NCBI RefSeq assembly: GCF_004403305.1
Contig: NZ_SOHE01000044.1
Location: forward strand, 1-49,607
Source: Cryobacterium frigoriphilum
GTDB lineage: Bacteria; Actinomycetota; Actinomycetes; Actinomycetales; Microbacteriaceae
Length of the DNA stretch: 49,607 nt
Direction: 5' to 3'
The notes beneath the pieces are model-generated. The model did not search any database. It saw nothing but the letters and a program-made list of their open reading frames with translations, and was not told where the DNA came from. Of this stretch, positions 7,527-18,254 are shown one piece after another (position 1 is the first letter of the stretch; each line of letters starts with the position of its first letter). Made by a program: the position numbers and the translations under genes.

Positions 7527-10500
7527 CTAGACGGCGAGCACCTTCTGGATGCGCTGCAGCGAGACGCTCTCGGCGGCCTTCAGCTCCTGAGCGAACAGGC
7601 TGATGCGCAGCTCCTCGATCATCCAGCGGGCGCGCACGAGGTGCGGCGCGGCATCCGTCTGCAGGGGCATCGTGCCGCCCGCGGTCTCGAAACGGGCCGT
7701 CGCGGCCTGGGCCTCGTTCATCCAGACCCGGTCGCGGCCCGGATTGTCGACGAGCTTGGGGATGCGTGCGCTGATGCCGCCGAGGTAGCGCGGCAGGTGT
7801 CGCAGCTGGGCCAGCCCGGTCGACGAGACGAAGCCGGGGTAGATCAGCCCGGCGAGCTGGCCGCGCGCGTCGCTGATCGCCGGCAGCAGGGCCATGCTCG
7901 TGGCGCCCTTGAGCTCCTTGTCGGCGATGCGGGCCGCTGCGAGAATGCGGGCGACGAGCCCGACGGTCTCGAACATGGAGTCCATCACGACGCCCGACAC
8001 CCGGTCGCGGATCGTGTCGAACTCTGCCTTCATGAAGATCTGGCCGTCGGGGCGAACCCGGAACAGCACGTCGTCGACGGATGCCGCGAGGCAGTCCTCG
8101 AACAGGGCCGCGGTGTTCTTGTACGGGCTGGTGGCGAGGCTGAGCTTCTCGGTGCCGGTGAGGTGCTGCTGCACGTACGCGGCGGGGCTCGGCGTGGCGA
8201 GCAGCAGCAGCCGGCGCACGCCCCGCGGCAGCGCGCGGGCCTGTTCGGCCTCGGTGCTCATCATGCGAATCGCGACCGACGTGCCCTCGTCGACGAGGGT
8301 CGGGTAGCCGCGAATGGTGTTCTCGCCCTGGCTGCCCCGAATCTTGGTGTCGAGAAAGCGGGGGAGTTCGCCGAGATCCCAGGTGGTGATGCCGCCGCGC
8401 TCGATCGCATTGGTCGGAATCTGGGCGGATGCCTTCGCCACGCTTTCACGCGCCCGCGGCGCCAGTCGGCGCTGCAGTTCGGTGAGTTCCTTGCCGGTGG
8501 CGACCGTGCGGCCGCGCTCGTCGGAGACCACAAAGGTGGGCCGCAGGTGCGAGGGCACTCGATCGAGTTCGAAGTCGACCGCGGTGACGGGCACGTAGGT
8601 CAGCTTCTGAATTAGTGCCGCGAGGGTCGCGGTGAAGGACTGGTCCGGAACGTCGGCTGGCTGAGTCTGAATGATGCCCGGCTGGGGCGGCAGCTCGGCG
8701 AGCAGCCGGGCCGCCCAGTCCCCGGCCGGAACGACGTTGCGGCGGATGTTCTTCGGCAGCGACTTGATCAGCGCCGTGACCAGTTCGGCGCGCAGTCCCG
8801 GCACCTGCCAGTCGAAGCCGTGCGGTGACAACCGGGCGAGCAGCGCGAGGGGAACCTGCACGGTCACGCCGTCGTCCTCGGCGCCGGGCTCGAACTTGTA
8901 GCCGAGCGAGAGGCGCTGGTCACCCTGCTGCCAGCTCGGCGGAAAGACGCCCTCGTCGATCTCGGGGGTGTCCTCGTCGACGAGCGCGTCGGCGGTCATG
9001 GTGAGCAGGTCGGGCGTCTCGAGCCGCGCCTTGCGCCACCAGCCCTCGAAGCTCTTGGTGGAGCAGACCTCCGGCGGAATGCGGTGCTGGTAGAACTCGA
9101 ACACGGCCTCGTCGTCGACGAGAATATCGCGGCGCCTGGTACGTTCCTCGAGCTGGGCGAGTTCCTCGCGCAGCTGCGCGTTGGCGCGCTCGAAGGCCCA
9201 CATGCCGGGATCGGCGATCTGGCCGGGGCGACCGCCGCGGGCCGCGCTGCCGGAATCCGATCCTGATCCGCGGCCGCGGGTCGAGCCACCGCCGTCGGCA
9301 CTGATCGCGACGCGCTCATTGCGGGAGGGGCCGCTGCCGCCCCGGTCGGGTGCGGCATCCGGTATACCCGAACGCCCGCCGATCACGGAGGCGCGGTCCC
9401 ACTCACCCTCGACGAGGGCGTGGCGAATGAACAGTTCGCGGGCGTAGGCGGGGTCGATGCGGGAGAACTGCACGCGGCGGCGGGCGACGATCGGCACGCC
9501 GTAGAGGGTGACCCGTTCGTAGACGACGGCGGCGCCCTGCTTCATCTCCCAGTGCGGTTCGGAGTAGCTGCGCTTGCAGAGGTCGCCGGCGAGTGGTTCG
9601 GCCCAGGCCGGGTCGACGACGGCGTTCATGCGGGCGAACAGGCGGCTGGTCTCGACGAGTTCGGCGCTCATCACCGCCGACGGCTGCTTCTTGGCCAGGG
9701 CCGAGCCGGGGAACAGCACGAAGCGCTGCTGCCGGGCGCCGACATAGTCTTTCTTGGCCATGTCTTTCAGGCCGATGTGGCTCAGCAGGCCGGCGAGCAG
9801 CGAGCGGTGCACACCGTCGGGGTTGACGCTGGGTTCGCCGAGGTGCAGGCCGAGCGGTTTGGCCATCTGGCGCAGCTGGCGCAGCACGTCTTGCCACTCA
9901 CGCACCCGCAGATAGTTGAGGTATTCGTTCTTGCACAGCCGTCGGAACGCGCTCGAGCCGAGTTCGCCCTGCTGCTTTTCGAGATAGTTCCAGAGGTTGA
10001 GCAGGCTGAGAAAATCACTCGTCGGGTCGACGAACCGGGCGTGCAGCTGGTCGGCCTGGCCGCGTCGCTCGAGCGGGCGCTCGCGTGGGTCCTGAATGGT
10101 CAGGCCGGCGACGATCGCCATCACCTCACGGCTCGTGCCCTGGGTCTTGGACTCGATCACCATGCGGCCGAAGCGCGGATCGATCGGCAACTGGGCGAGC
10201 TGCTGCCCGATGCGGGTCAGCTTCGAGCCGGTGCCGAGCGCGCCCGGATGTACGGCACCGAGCTCGGCCAGCAGGTCGAGGCCGTCCTTGATGTTGCGGG
10301 AGTCCGGCGGAGTCAGGAACGGGAAGGACGCGATATCGCCGAGGCCGAGTGAGATCATCTGCAGAATGACGGCGGCGAGGTTGGTGCGCAGGATCTCAGG
10401 CTCGGTGTAATCCGGCCGACGCGAGAAGTCCTCCTCGGAATACAGCCGGATGGCGATGCCGTCGCTCGTTCGGCCGCTTCGGCCGCTGCGCTGGTTGGCG

Positions 10501-11552
10501 GAGGCCTGCGAGATCGCCTCGATCGGCAGCCGCTGCACCTTCGAACGCACGCTGTAGCGGCTGATGCGGGCCGTGCCGGCGTCGATCACGTAGCGGATGC
10601 CGGGCACGGTCAGGCTGGTCTCGGCCACGTTGGTGGCGAGCACGATGCGCCGCCGCACCCCGGCAATCGTCGAGGTCTGGAACACCTTGTGCTGGTCGGC
10701 GGCCGAGAGCCGGCCGTAGAGCGGCAGCACCTCGGTCGGGTTGCGGCTCTGCGACGAGGCGTACTTGCCCTGCAGGGCGTCGGCGGCGTCGCGAATCTCG
10801 GTCTCACCACTCAGAAAGACGAGCACGTCACCGTTGGATTCGCGCTCGAGTTCGTCCAGGGCCGTGGTGATGCCCTCGATGTAGTCGCGGTCGACGGAGG
10901 GCGCGGCATCCGTCGTGTCGTCGTCATCGTCGATGCCGGGTTCGGCGACCAGGGGCCGGTAGCGCACCTCGACGGGGTAGGTGCGCCCGGAAACCTCGAT
11001 CACCGGGGCCGGCACGCCGTCGGCGTCGGCGAAGTGCGCCGCGAAACTCGCCGGGTCGATGGTTGCGGAGGTGATGATGAGCTTGAGGTCGGGGCGCTGC
11101 GGCAGCAGCTGGCGCAGGTACCCGAGCAGAAAGTCGATGTTGAGGCTGCGTTCGTGGGCCTCGTCGATGATGATGGTGTCGTACTTGCGCAGCATCCGGT
11201 CGCGGTGCATCTCGTTGAGCAGGATGCCGTCGGTCATGAGCTTGATGCGGGTGTTGGCGCCGACCCGGTCGGTGAAGCGCACCTGGTAGCCGACGGTCTC
11301 GCCGACCTCTTCGCCGAGTTCTTCGGCGATGCGCTCGGCGATGGTGCGCGCGGCGAGGCGGCGCGGCTGGGTGTGACCGATGTTTTCGCGGCCGAGTTCG
11401 AGGCAGATCTTCGGCAGCTGGGTGGTCTTGCCGGAGCCGGTGGCGCCCGCCACGATCACAACCTGGTGGTCGCGAATGGCCTTGGCAATCTCGTGCCGGC
11501 TCTGGCTGACCGGAAGCTCGGCCGGAAAAGTGATCTGGGGTGCGGTAGTCAT
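7527..11552 (-). CDS. hrpA: ATP-dependent RNA helicase HrpA
   Basis: Large DEAH-box helicase, 1341 residues, normal for bacterial HrpA (about 1300). Helicase motifs: I GATGSGKTTQLPK, II DEAH in IIIDEAHERSLNID, III SAT in ITSATID, V TNVAETSLTVPGI and VI QRSGRSGRT, followed by the HA2/OB-fold region and the C-terminal HrpA domain. E. coli HrpA takes part in fimbrial mRNA processing and in rescue of stalled ribosomes; the role here is unknown. Residues near 725-780 form a Gly/Ser/Arg-rich linker that probably varies. On the minus strand TACGAT ends 9 bases before ATG 11552, so the leader is very short. Single gene, divergent from the DUF2249 gene. Confidence 0.96.
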   Translation of the reverse strand: MTTAPQITFPAELPVSQSRHEIAKAIRDHQVVIVAGATGSGKTTQLPKICLELGRENIGHTQPRRLAARTIAERIAEELGEEVGETVGYQVRFTDRVGANTRIKLMTDGILLNEMHRDRMLRKYDTIIIDEAHERSLNIDFLLGYLRQLLPQRPDLKLIITSATIDPASFAAHFADADGVPAPVIEVSGRTYPVEVRYRPLVAEPGIDDDDDTTDAAPSVDRDYIEGITTALDELERESNGDVLVFLSGETEIRDAADALQGKYASSQSRNPTEVLPLYGRLSAADQHKVFQTSTIAGVRRRIVLATNVAETSLTVPGIRYVIDAGTARISRYSVRSKVQRLPIEAISQASANQRSGRSGRTSDGIAIRLYSEEDFSRRPDYTEPEILRTNLAAVILQMISLGLGDIASFPFLTPPDSRNIKDGLDLLAELGAVHPGALGTGSKLTRIGQQLAQLPIDPRFGRMVIESKTQGTSREVMAIVAGLTIQDPRERPLERRGQADQLHARFVDPTSDFLSLLNLWNYLEKQQGELGSSAFRRLCKNEYLNYLRVREWQDVLRQLRQMAKPLGLHLGEPSVNPDGVHRSLLAGLLSHIGLKDMAKKDYVGARQQRFVLFPGSALAKKQPSAVMSAELVETSRLFARMNAVVDPAWAEPLAGDLCKRSYSEPHWEMKQGAAVVYERVTLYGVPIVARRRVQFSRIDPAYARELFIRHALVEGEWDRASVIGGRSGIPDAAPDRGGSGPSRNERVAISADGGGSTRGRGSGSDSGSAARGGRPGQIADPGMWAFERANAQLREELAQLEERTRRRDILVDDEAVFEFYQHRIPPEVCSTKSFEGWWRKARLETPDLLTMTADALVDEDTPEIDEGVFPPSWQQGDQRLSLGYKFEPGAEDDGVTVQVPLALLARLSPHGFDWQVPGLRAELVTALIKSLPKNIRRNVVPAGDWAARLLAELPPQPGIIQTQPADVPDQSFTATLAALIQKLTYVPVTAVDFELDRVPSHLRPTFVVSDERGRTVATGKELTELQRRLAPRARESVAKASAQIPTNAIERGGITTWDLGELPRFLDTKIRGSQGENTIRGYPTLVDEGTSVAIRMMSTEAEQARALPRGVRRLLLLATPSPAAYVQQHLTGTEKLSLATSPYKNTAALFEDCLAASVDDVLFRVRPDGQIFMKAEFDTIRDRVSGVVMDSMFETVGLVARILAAARIADKELKGATSMALLPAISDARGQLAGLIYPGFVSSTGLAQLRHLPRYLGGISARIPKLVDNPGRDRVWMNEAQAATARFETAGGTMPLQTDAAPHLVRARWMIEELRISLFAQELKAAESVSLQRIQKVLAV

Positions 11553-11647
11553 GACTGTTCCATCGTACTTTCCCGGTTCCCCGCCGCCTCTCGCGAATTA
11601 AAAGGATAAAAACGGTGTTAATGCGTGCATTGGGGCTGAGACGGGAT

Positions 11648-11653
11648 TAGCGT
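11648..11653 (+). promoter_or_regulatory. -10 element TAGCGT of the DUF2249 gene (leaderless type)
   Basis: TAGCGT ends 7 bases before ATG 11661, so the transcript would start at or beside the start codon. The overlapping in-frame GTG at 11652 lies inside the hexamer, which argues against its use. Confidence 0.5.
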
Positions 11654-11660
11654 GGACGGC

Positions 11661-12954
<1,294 letters not shown>

Positions 12955-12994
12955 CCCGCCACCGCTCATTCTTGTGCCTGGATGACCGCGCTCG

Positions 12995-13091
12995 GTGGTG
13001 AATTCAGGAGATTCGCCGGTGGTCAGCGTCAGGGCCGCCGGACTAGTGCCCTGGCCGCGTCGTCACCGGCAAGATCTCCTGAATTCGCCAC
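12995..13091. repeat. Interspersed palindromic element, copy A (97 bp)
   Basis: The ends are GTGGTGAATTCAGGAGA and, on the other strand, GTGGCGAATTCAGGAGA. Inside are nested inverted pairs GCCGGTG/CACCGGC and CAGGGC/GCCCTG, so the whole element can fold as one long imperfect hairpin. It shares its ends with 27020-27105 and 28792-28889. It accounts for most of the gap 12955-13186. Confidence 0.75.
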
Positions 13092-13153
13092 GCGGGGGCA
13101 CACCAGGCTCGCGCCCTCCGAGACCGCTGGGGCGGGTGGCGCGGCGGGTCTGG

Positions 13154-13159
13154 TAGATT
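13154..13159 (+). promoter_or_regulatory. -10 element TAGATT of pnuC
   Basis: TAGATT lies about 27 bases before GTG 13187, giving a leader near 20 bases. The upstream in-frame GTG at 13163 would lie at or before the start of transcription, so it is disfavoured. Confidence 0.45.
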
Positions 13160-13186
13160 TCGGTGCGCACCGAAGAAACGAGCACC

Positions 13187-13846
13187 GTGAATCCGATTGA
13201 ATGGCTTTTTGACGCCCAGCTGCAGATCGGCACCCAGACGATTCTCTGGCGTGAGGTTGTGGGCAACGTGTTTGGCATCGCGAGCGCCGTCGGTGGGATG
13301 CGCCGTAAGGTGTGGGCCTGGCCCGTCGGCATCATCGGCAATGTGCTGCTCTTCACCGTGTTCCTGGGTGCCGTGTTTGGCACGCCGAACCCGGTCAACC
13401 TGCTCGGTCAGGCCGGTCGGCAGATCATGTTCATCGTCGTCTCGATCTTCGGCTGGGTGGCCTGGCAGCGCAGCCGCAACTCCACGGTGCACGTTGCCGT
13501 CGTGCCGCACTGGGCGAGCAACCGCGCCCGCATTCTGCTGGGCGTCGGCCTCATCGCCGGCACCCTCGTGCTCACCCCGATCTTTCGTGCCCTGGGTTCT
13601 TTCGAACCGGTCTGGGCGGATGCCTGGATCTTCACCGGTTCACTGCTCGCCACCTACGGTATGGCCCGTGGCTGGACCGAATTCTGGCTCATCTGGGTCG
13701 CCGTCGACATCGTCGGCGTGCCGCTGCTGATCAGCGCCGGCTACTACGCCTCCGCGGTTCTCTACCTGTTCTACGGCGCGTTCACCCTGGTCGGATTCCT
13801 GGTGTGGGTGCGCGTGCAACGTCGCCGGGCAGCCCTGCTGGCCTGA
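13187..13846 (+). CDS. pnuC: Nicotinamide riboside/mononucleotide transporter PnuC
   Basis: Integral membrane facilitator for NAD precursors, normally nicotinamide riboside, 219 residues, with about seven hydrophobic segments. The N terminus MNPIEWLFDAQLQIG, the segment REVVGNVFGIASAVGGMRRKVWAWPVGIIGN and the later WTEFWLIWVAVDIVGVPL followed by YLFYGAF are typical of PnuC. GTG 13187 fits the usual family N terminus, with GAAGAAACGAG upstream as a weak ribosome site. No nadR or riboswitch is visible. The stop lies inside the first of three 16-base tandem units (13834-13880). Confidence 0.92.
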   Translation: MNPIEWLFDAQLQIGTQTILWREVVGNVFGIASAVGGMRRKVWAWPVGIIGNVLLFTVFLGAVFGTPNPVNLLGQAGRQIMFIVVSIFGWVAWQRSRNSTVHVAVVPHWASNRARILLGVGLIAGTLVLTPIFRALGSFEPVWADAWIFTGSLLATYGMARGWTEFWLIWVAVDIVGVPLLISAGYYASAVLYLFYGAFTLVGFLVWVRVQRRRAALLA

Positions 13847-13880
13847 ACTCCTGCTGGCCTGAACCCCTGCGGGCCTGGCC
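13834..13880. repeat. 16-bp tandem repeat spanning the pnuC stop codon
   Basis: Two almost identical units, CCTGCTGGCCTGAACT and CCTGCTGGCCTGAACC, then a degenerate third copy. The first unit contains the pnuC stop (13844-13846), so the array begins in coding sequence and runs into the gap before the convergent gene. Confidence 0.7.
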
Positions 13881-13893
13881 GCGGCGAGAGCGG

Positions 13894-15012
13894 TCAGGTG
13901 CGAAATTCGTTGCGGGGCGCATCCGTTTGCGGCAGCTCATAGGGCACGACGTTCGCCTCCGTCGCGGATGACGCCTCGGCCACGATCGACCCGTCGGGTT
14001 GCCAGGCGACGGTGACGAACACGGCGTCCGGAGTGTCTGCCGCAACCGTTGCGCGCACGCCCAGACCCCGATCGGCCAGCACAGCGGGCATCGTGCACGC
14101 GGTTTCGACGCTCCGGTGGTTCTGCTGCACGATGATGCAGACGTCTCCGCCCACGCGATGGGCGACGTAGACCCCATAGTCGTGGGACGGCAACACCGCT
14201 CCGGGCACGCTGCGTATGGTCAGCGCATCATATTCGGCACCGAGCGCCGGTGGGGTGTCGTCGGGCCAGCTCTCGGGATCGCTGAAGATGCGCAGCGCCG
14301 TTGCCGTGGCCGAGTCGTTGGTTGCGGAGCTCGATCCGCGACCGGCGGCGGATGGTTCGGCGAACTCCGGCATCAGGGTCGCGGCCAGTCCGGCGCAGAC
14401 CGCCCCGACGACCGCGCCGAGCACGAAGACGGCAAGGCCACGCCGGCGCCGAGCGAACCTCCCGACCATGTTCACGGGCGCCTGCGTGCTCACGACAGCG
14501 GATGCGGCCGGCCCCGCACCGCTCGGCGCCACGGTCACGGTATCGGTCAGGGTGTCGGTCGCAGCGCCGTTCGCCGCGCCGCTCCCCGAAAGGCTCGTTG
14601 AAAGGCTCGTCGCGGAGGCCGCCCGGGACATCCGCTCGAGAATCGCATCGAGGGCGGCGGCGTCACCGGCCAGGCGCTGCTCAAGCTGCCACAGCTCGTG
14701 TTGAGCGGCGGTAGCGTGCCGGGTGCGGCCGGTGGCCGGATCGAGGCCAGCACTGAACGGCTCGGCAAGCGGCTCGGCGAGGGGCTGCGCGACGGGCCGG
14801 GCATAGACGCGGGCCTGCAGCGCGGGCAGATCGGCGGCCGGATCGAGCAGCCCGGCGGGTGTGCGGGTGAGCGGATGCAACCGCCACCAGAGGGCATCGA
14901 GCACGTCCCCGGTGCCGGAGGGAGGGCCGTGATAGCTGGCGCGCACGGCGGCGAGCTGGGGCGCATCCGTCTGCAGCAGATCCCAGAGCGCCTGTGTTCG
15001 CTCGAACGTCAT
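13894..15012 (-). CDS. Unrecognised single-pass membrane protein, paralogue of 15027-16178
   Basis: 372 residues, function not recognised. The N-terminal cytoplasmic part (about 1-120) carries DVLDALWWRLHPLTRT and LPALQARVYAR and ends in a predicted helical stretch. A Ser/Thr/Ala-rich linker follows, with basic RFARRRRG just before one membrane helix at about residues 190-215 (LAVFVLGAVVGAVCAGLAA). The C-terminal part (220-372) is extracytoplasmic with a conserved core: IFSDPESWPDD, IRSVPG, YGVYVAHR, CIIVQQ and a second Cys in TACTMP. Shape and charge suggest a sensor or anti-sigma-like protein, but no known domain is evident. It is second in a two-gene minus-strand operon, 14 bases after the paralogue. 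Start ATG 15012. Confidence 0.8.
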   Translation of the reverse strand: MTFERTQALWDLLQTDAPQLAAVRASYHGPPSGTGDVLDALWWRLHPLTRTPAGLLDPAADLPALQARVYARPVAQPLAEPLAEPFSAGLDPATGRTRHATAAQHELWQLEQRLAGDAAALDAILERMSRAASATSLSTSLSGSGAANGAATDTLTDTVTVAPSGAGPAASAVVSTQAPVNMVGRFARRRRGLAVFVLGAVVGAVCAGLAATLMPEFAEPSAAGRGSSSATNDSATATALRIFSDPESWPDDTPPALGAEYDALTIRSVPGAVLPSHDYGVYVAHRVGGDVCIIVQQNHRSVETACTMPAVLADRGLGVRATVAADTPDAVFVTVAWQPDGSIVAEASSATEANVVPYELPQTDAPRNEFRT

Positions 15013-15026
15013 TGTGCCCCCGCCCG

Positions 15027-16178
15027 TTACCTCACCCTATCGGCCGGCTGGCCGGGAGGGTCAGGAGCGAGCACGGGGTTGAGCGCGGGTTGCTGCGCGG
15101 GCGCTGACCCGGTATACGGGCCCGTACTGCCGGTATCCCGCGGTGAGCTGCCGGCGATGACCGCCCCGGTGCTGCTCCAACTCACGTAGACCTGCAGCAG
15201 CACGGCGTTGTCGGCCGGTTCGGGCGGCGACCAGACCCGCGCGTGCAGGTACAGGCCGGAGGTCGCGATGGTGCGGGCCGTGGCGCAGGCCGTGCTGCCG
15301 CTCTGGTCGGCGTCCTGCACGACGATGCAGTATTCGGCGGTGCCGCGTTGCGCCACGTAGACGCCGTAACCGGTTCCAATCGGCGCCGGTCCGAGCACGC
15401 TGCGGATCGAGTCGGGCTCGAATTCCCGGCCAAGGTCTGGTGGGCCGCCGTCGGCCCAATCGGTGTCTTCCTCGAAGATCTGCAGCACGTCAGAGCTCGA
15501 GGCGGAGACCGTGCCACCGCTCTGGTTTGCGACGGCATTCGCGGAATCACCCTGGCCGGCCGAATCGCCCTCGCCCAGGGTGCCGATCGCCCCGGCCGTG
15601 CCGATGACCACGCCGAGCACGAGCCCCAGGGCGAAGAACACCGGTCGGCTGAGTGGTGCGAGTTGCGCGAGCTCCGCGGGTGTACCGGGTGTCGGGGGTG
15701 TCGGGGGCTCGGTCGGTTCGACCGGGTACGGTGCCGTTTCGGATTCGCGTGCCGTTCCGAGCACGGCGGCTGGCTTGAACCTCGGTGGCGACTCGTCGGC
15801 TGCCTGCTCGGGTGTCCAGTCCCGCATGCGTTCGAGCAGAGCGTCGAGGGCTGCGGCGTCCTGCGTGAGCCGCGCGCGCAGCGCCGCGAGTCGGTGCTCA
15901 TGCGCGGTGGCGCTGACCGTGGTGCCCGCGCGCTGATCAAACGCCTCGATGACGGGTTCGTTCAGGCCCTCACGGGAGTACACCCTGGCCTGCAGCTCGG
16001 CGAGATCGACGGCCGGGTCCGGCTGCCCGGACTCGGTCGGGGTCAGCGGTCGGAAACGCCACCACAATGCGTCGAGCACGTCACAGCGACCGCGATAGTT
16101 CACTCGCAGCCTCGTGAGAAGTCCGGCATCTGTCTGCGCAGCCAGCCACAGCCGCTGCGCCAGGGGGTCCTGAGTCAT
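15027..16178 (-). CDS. Unrecognised single-pass membrane protein, paralogue of 13894-15012
   Basis: 383 residues with the same architecture as the downstream gene: N-terminal CDVLDALWWRFRPLTPT and LAELQARVYSR, a Pro/Thr-rich linker, one membrane helix near residues 185-210 (PVFFALGLVLGVVIGTAGA), and an extracytoplasmic C-terminal domain with IFEEDTDWADGG, IRSVLG, YGVYVAQR, CIVVQD and a paired Cys in TACATA. Two conserved Cys in the exported half suggest a disulfide. Start ATG 16178 has GAGGAAAAGAAG upstream; the much longer open frame to 17462 runs antisense to the DUF255 gene and is not real. The Pro/Ser-rich tail after residue 345 is not conserved in the paralogue. Function unknown. Confidence 0.8.
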   Translation of the reverse strand: MTQDPLAQRLWLAAQTDAGLLTRLRVNYRGRCDVLDALWWRFRPLTPTESGQPDPAVDLAELQARVYSREGLNEPVIEAFDQRAGTTVSATAHEHRLAALRARLTQDAAALDALLERMRDWTPEQAADESPPRFKPAAVLGTARESETAPYPVEPTEPPTPPTPGTPAELAQLAPLSRPVFFALGLVLGVVIGTAGAIGTLGEGDSAGQGDSANAVANQSGGTVSASSSDVLQIFEEDTDWADGGPPDLGREFEPDSIRSVLGPAPIGTGYGVYVAQRGTAEYCIVVQDADQSGSTACATARTIATSGLYLHARVWSPPEPADNAVLLQVYVSWSSTGAVIAGSSPRDTGSTGPYTGSAPAQQPALNPVLAPDPPGQPADRVR

Positions 16179-16271
16179 TCGCAGCTTCTTTTCCTCGACG
16201 CCGGGCAGCCTACGCTCGACGGAGCGCGGCGCAAGGGGGCGACAGATGCGAAATTGTGACATCCGGGCGGG

Positions 16272-16277
16272 CAGAAT
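16272..16277 (+). promoter_or_regulatory. Candidate -10 element CAGAAT of the DUF255 gene
   Basis: CAGAAT ends 6 bases before ATG 16284, the same position as other leaderless candidates in this window. GGGAG between it and the ATG is too close to serve as a normal ribosome site. Confidence 0.35.
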
Positions 16278-16283
16278 GGGAGT

Positions 16284-18254
16284 ATGAGCAATCGCCTCGC
16301 CGACGCCATCAGCCCGTATCTGCGCTCGCACGCCGACAATCCCGTGGACTGGTATTCCTGGGGGCCGGAGGCCTTCGCCGCGGCCCGTCAGCTCGATGTG
16401 CCGGTGCTCGTCTCGATCGGCTACTCCACCTGCCACTGGTGCCACGTCATGGCCAGGGAGAGTTTCAGCGACCCGGTGCTCGCCGAGTATCTCAATGCCC
16501 ACTTCGTCAGCATCAAGGTCGACCGCGAAGAGCACCCCGATGTCGACGCGAGCTATCTGGCGGCGGCGAGCGCTTTCACCACGGGCCTCGGTTGGCCGCT
16601 CAACGTGTTCGTCACGCCAGAGGGCCGGGCCTTTCACGCCGGAACATATTTTCCGCCGCGCCCGATCGCTGCGCCGAAGGGGGCCGGCGGGGGCGGGCAT
16701 CCGTCGTTTCGCATGGTGCTCGAAGCGGTGACGGATGCCTGGCTCACCCGCCGCGCCGCCGTCACCGAGGGTGCAGCCCAGGTCGCCGACGCGCTCGCCG
16801 AATCGAGCCGGCAGCTGGCCGGTGCCAACCCGCTGCCGGATTCCGGCGCGTTCGCCGGCGCGGTCGCCGAGCTCACCGCCTACGAAGACGACCTCTTCGG
16901 CGGTTTCGGCGGGGCCCCGAAGTTTCCGGTGGCGCCCGCCCTCGGGTTTCTGCTTGACGAGCCCACCGGGCGTGAGCTCGCCCTGCGCACGCTCAAGCGA
17001 ATGGGGGCCTCGCCGCTGCGCGACGCGGTTGAGGGCGGGTTCTTTCGCTACGCCGTGAATCGCGACTGGAGCGAACCGCACTACGAACGCATGCTCTACG
17101 ACAATGCCCAACTGCTCGAGCTGTACACCCGGGCCTGGACGCTCACCGCCGAACCGTGGGCGCGCACGGTCGCCGAAGGCGTCGCCGACTTTCTGCTCGG
17201 CGTGCTGCAGCTGCCGGGCGGAGGTTTCGCGAGCGCGCAGGACTCCGAGAGCACCGTGGCCGGCCAGCGAGTCGAGGGCGGCTATTACGCCCTCGACGTC
17301 GAGGCCCGCCGAGGGGAGACGCCGCCGGCCCTCGACGACAAGATCTTGACCGGCTGGAACGGACTCGCCATCGGAGCGCTGGCCCGCGCCGGCTTCGTGT
17401 TCGACTCTCCCTCCTTCACCGCGGCGGCCCGAGTGGCCGCCGACTTTCTGCTCGACCAGCACCTGCGCGCCGACGGTACCCTCGTGCGAGCCTCGGTGGG
17501 CGGCCGCGCCTCCGCGGCGCAGGCCACCCTGGAGGACTTCGGGATGTGTGCACGGGGCCTCCTCGAACTCGCGACGGTAACGGGGGAGGTGCGCTACGCG
17601 CTGGCCGGTCGCGACCTCGTGAACGGCACGCTACGGGCACCCTCCGACACTGCCCACGGCGACATTGCCCACGGCGACACTGCCCACGGCGACCCTGCCC
17701 AGCCGGACGGTGCCGCCTCGGCCGCCCTGTTCCGTGCGCCCAATGGGCCAGATCCGGTGCTGCACGGGCAGGGCCTCGTCGTGGCCGTCGACCCGTCCGA
17801 GGGCGCCTACCCCTCCGGCCTGACCGCCACGGCCGATGCCAGCCGAGTGCTGTACCTGCTCACGGCAGAGACCCGATACCACGAGGCCGCCGTGACCGCT
17901 CTCGGCCTCGTGTCCGGCCTCGCGCCGGCCAGGCCGCTCGCGTTCGGAGCGTCCCTGCGTCTGATGAGCGCCCTCACGGCCCCGGTCGAACAGCTCGTCA
18001 TCGTCAGCCCCGACGCCGGCTCCGCCGCCACCTCGAGCGGGCTGCTCGGGGCGGTGCGCCGCCGACCGGCCGGGCTGGTCGCATCCGTCACCGAGAGCCA
18101 GGCACGAGCCTTCGCCGACGCCGGGTTCGAGCTGTTCGCGGGCCGATCCGCCCGCGACGGGCTGCCCACCGCCTACCTGTGCCGCGACTTCACCTGCCGT
18201 CTGCCGGTCACCGACCCGGCCGGCCTCATCGGCGCGAGCGCGGTGACCGAGTGA
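16284..18254 (+). CDS. DUF255 thioredoxin-like / glycosidase-fold protein (YyaL, SPATA20 family)
   Basis: 656 residues. The N-terminal thioredoxin-fold domain (about 1-160) starts with [17 protein letters not shown] and holds a redox-type CHWC at residues 50-53; the rest resembles the (alpha/alpha)6 barrel of the family ([42 protein letters not shown]). Human SPATA20 and bacterial YyaL belong here; the catalysed reaction is not established. Residues 455-474 ([20 protein letters not shown]) are encoded by a 15-base tandem repeat that interrupts the barrel. The stop overlaps the DUF488 GTG by 4 bases, so the two are co-translated. Predicted cytoplasmic. Confidence 0.9.
   Translation: MSNRLADAISPYLRSHADNPVDWYSWGPEAFAAARQLDVPVLVSIGYSTCHWCHVMARESFSDPVLAEYLNAHFVSIKVDREEHPDVDASYLAAASAFTTGLGWPLNVFVTPEGRAFHAGTYFPPRPIAAPKGAGGGGHPSFRMVLEAVTDAWLTRRAAVTEGAAQVADALAESSRQLAGANPLPDSGAFAGAVAELTAYEDDLFGGFGGAPKFPVAPALGFLLDEPTGRELALRTLKRMGASPLRDAVEGGFFRYAVNRDWSEPHYERMLYDNAQLLELYTRAWTLTAEPWARTVAEGVADFLLGVLQLPGGGFASAQDSESTVAGQRVEGGYYALDVEARRGETPPALDDKILTGWNGLAIGALARAGFVFDSPSFTAAARVAADFLLDQHLRADGTLVRASVGGRASAAQATLEDFGMCARGLLELATVTGEVRYALAGRDLVNGTLRAPSDTAHGDIAHGDTAHGDPAQPDGAASAALFRAPNGPDPVLHGQGLVVAVDPSEGAYPSGLTATADASRVLYLLTAETRYHEAAVTALGLVSGLAPARPLAFGASLRLMSALTAPVEQLVIVSPDAGSAATSSGLLGAVRRRPAGLVASVTESQARAFADAGFELFAGRSARDGLPTAYLCRDFTCRLPVTDPAGLIGASAVTE
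17646..17705 (+). repeat. 15-bp x4 in-frame tandem repeat in the DUF255 gene
   Basis: Units GACACTGCCCACGGC, GACATTGCCCACGGC and GACACTGCCCACGGC, then a degenerate fourth copy. They encode DTAHG-type pentapeptides. Near-identity at the nucleotide level points to recent duplication. Confidence 0.9.

Noticed and set aside
16179..17462. N-terminal extension of the 15027-16178 gene to 811 codons
   Set aside because: The extra part is antisense to the DUF255 gene; the paralogue begins at the position equivalent to ATG 16178.
17646..17705. CRISPR-like array
   Set aside because: 15-base units without spacers, inside a coding frame; these are tandem repeats.
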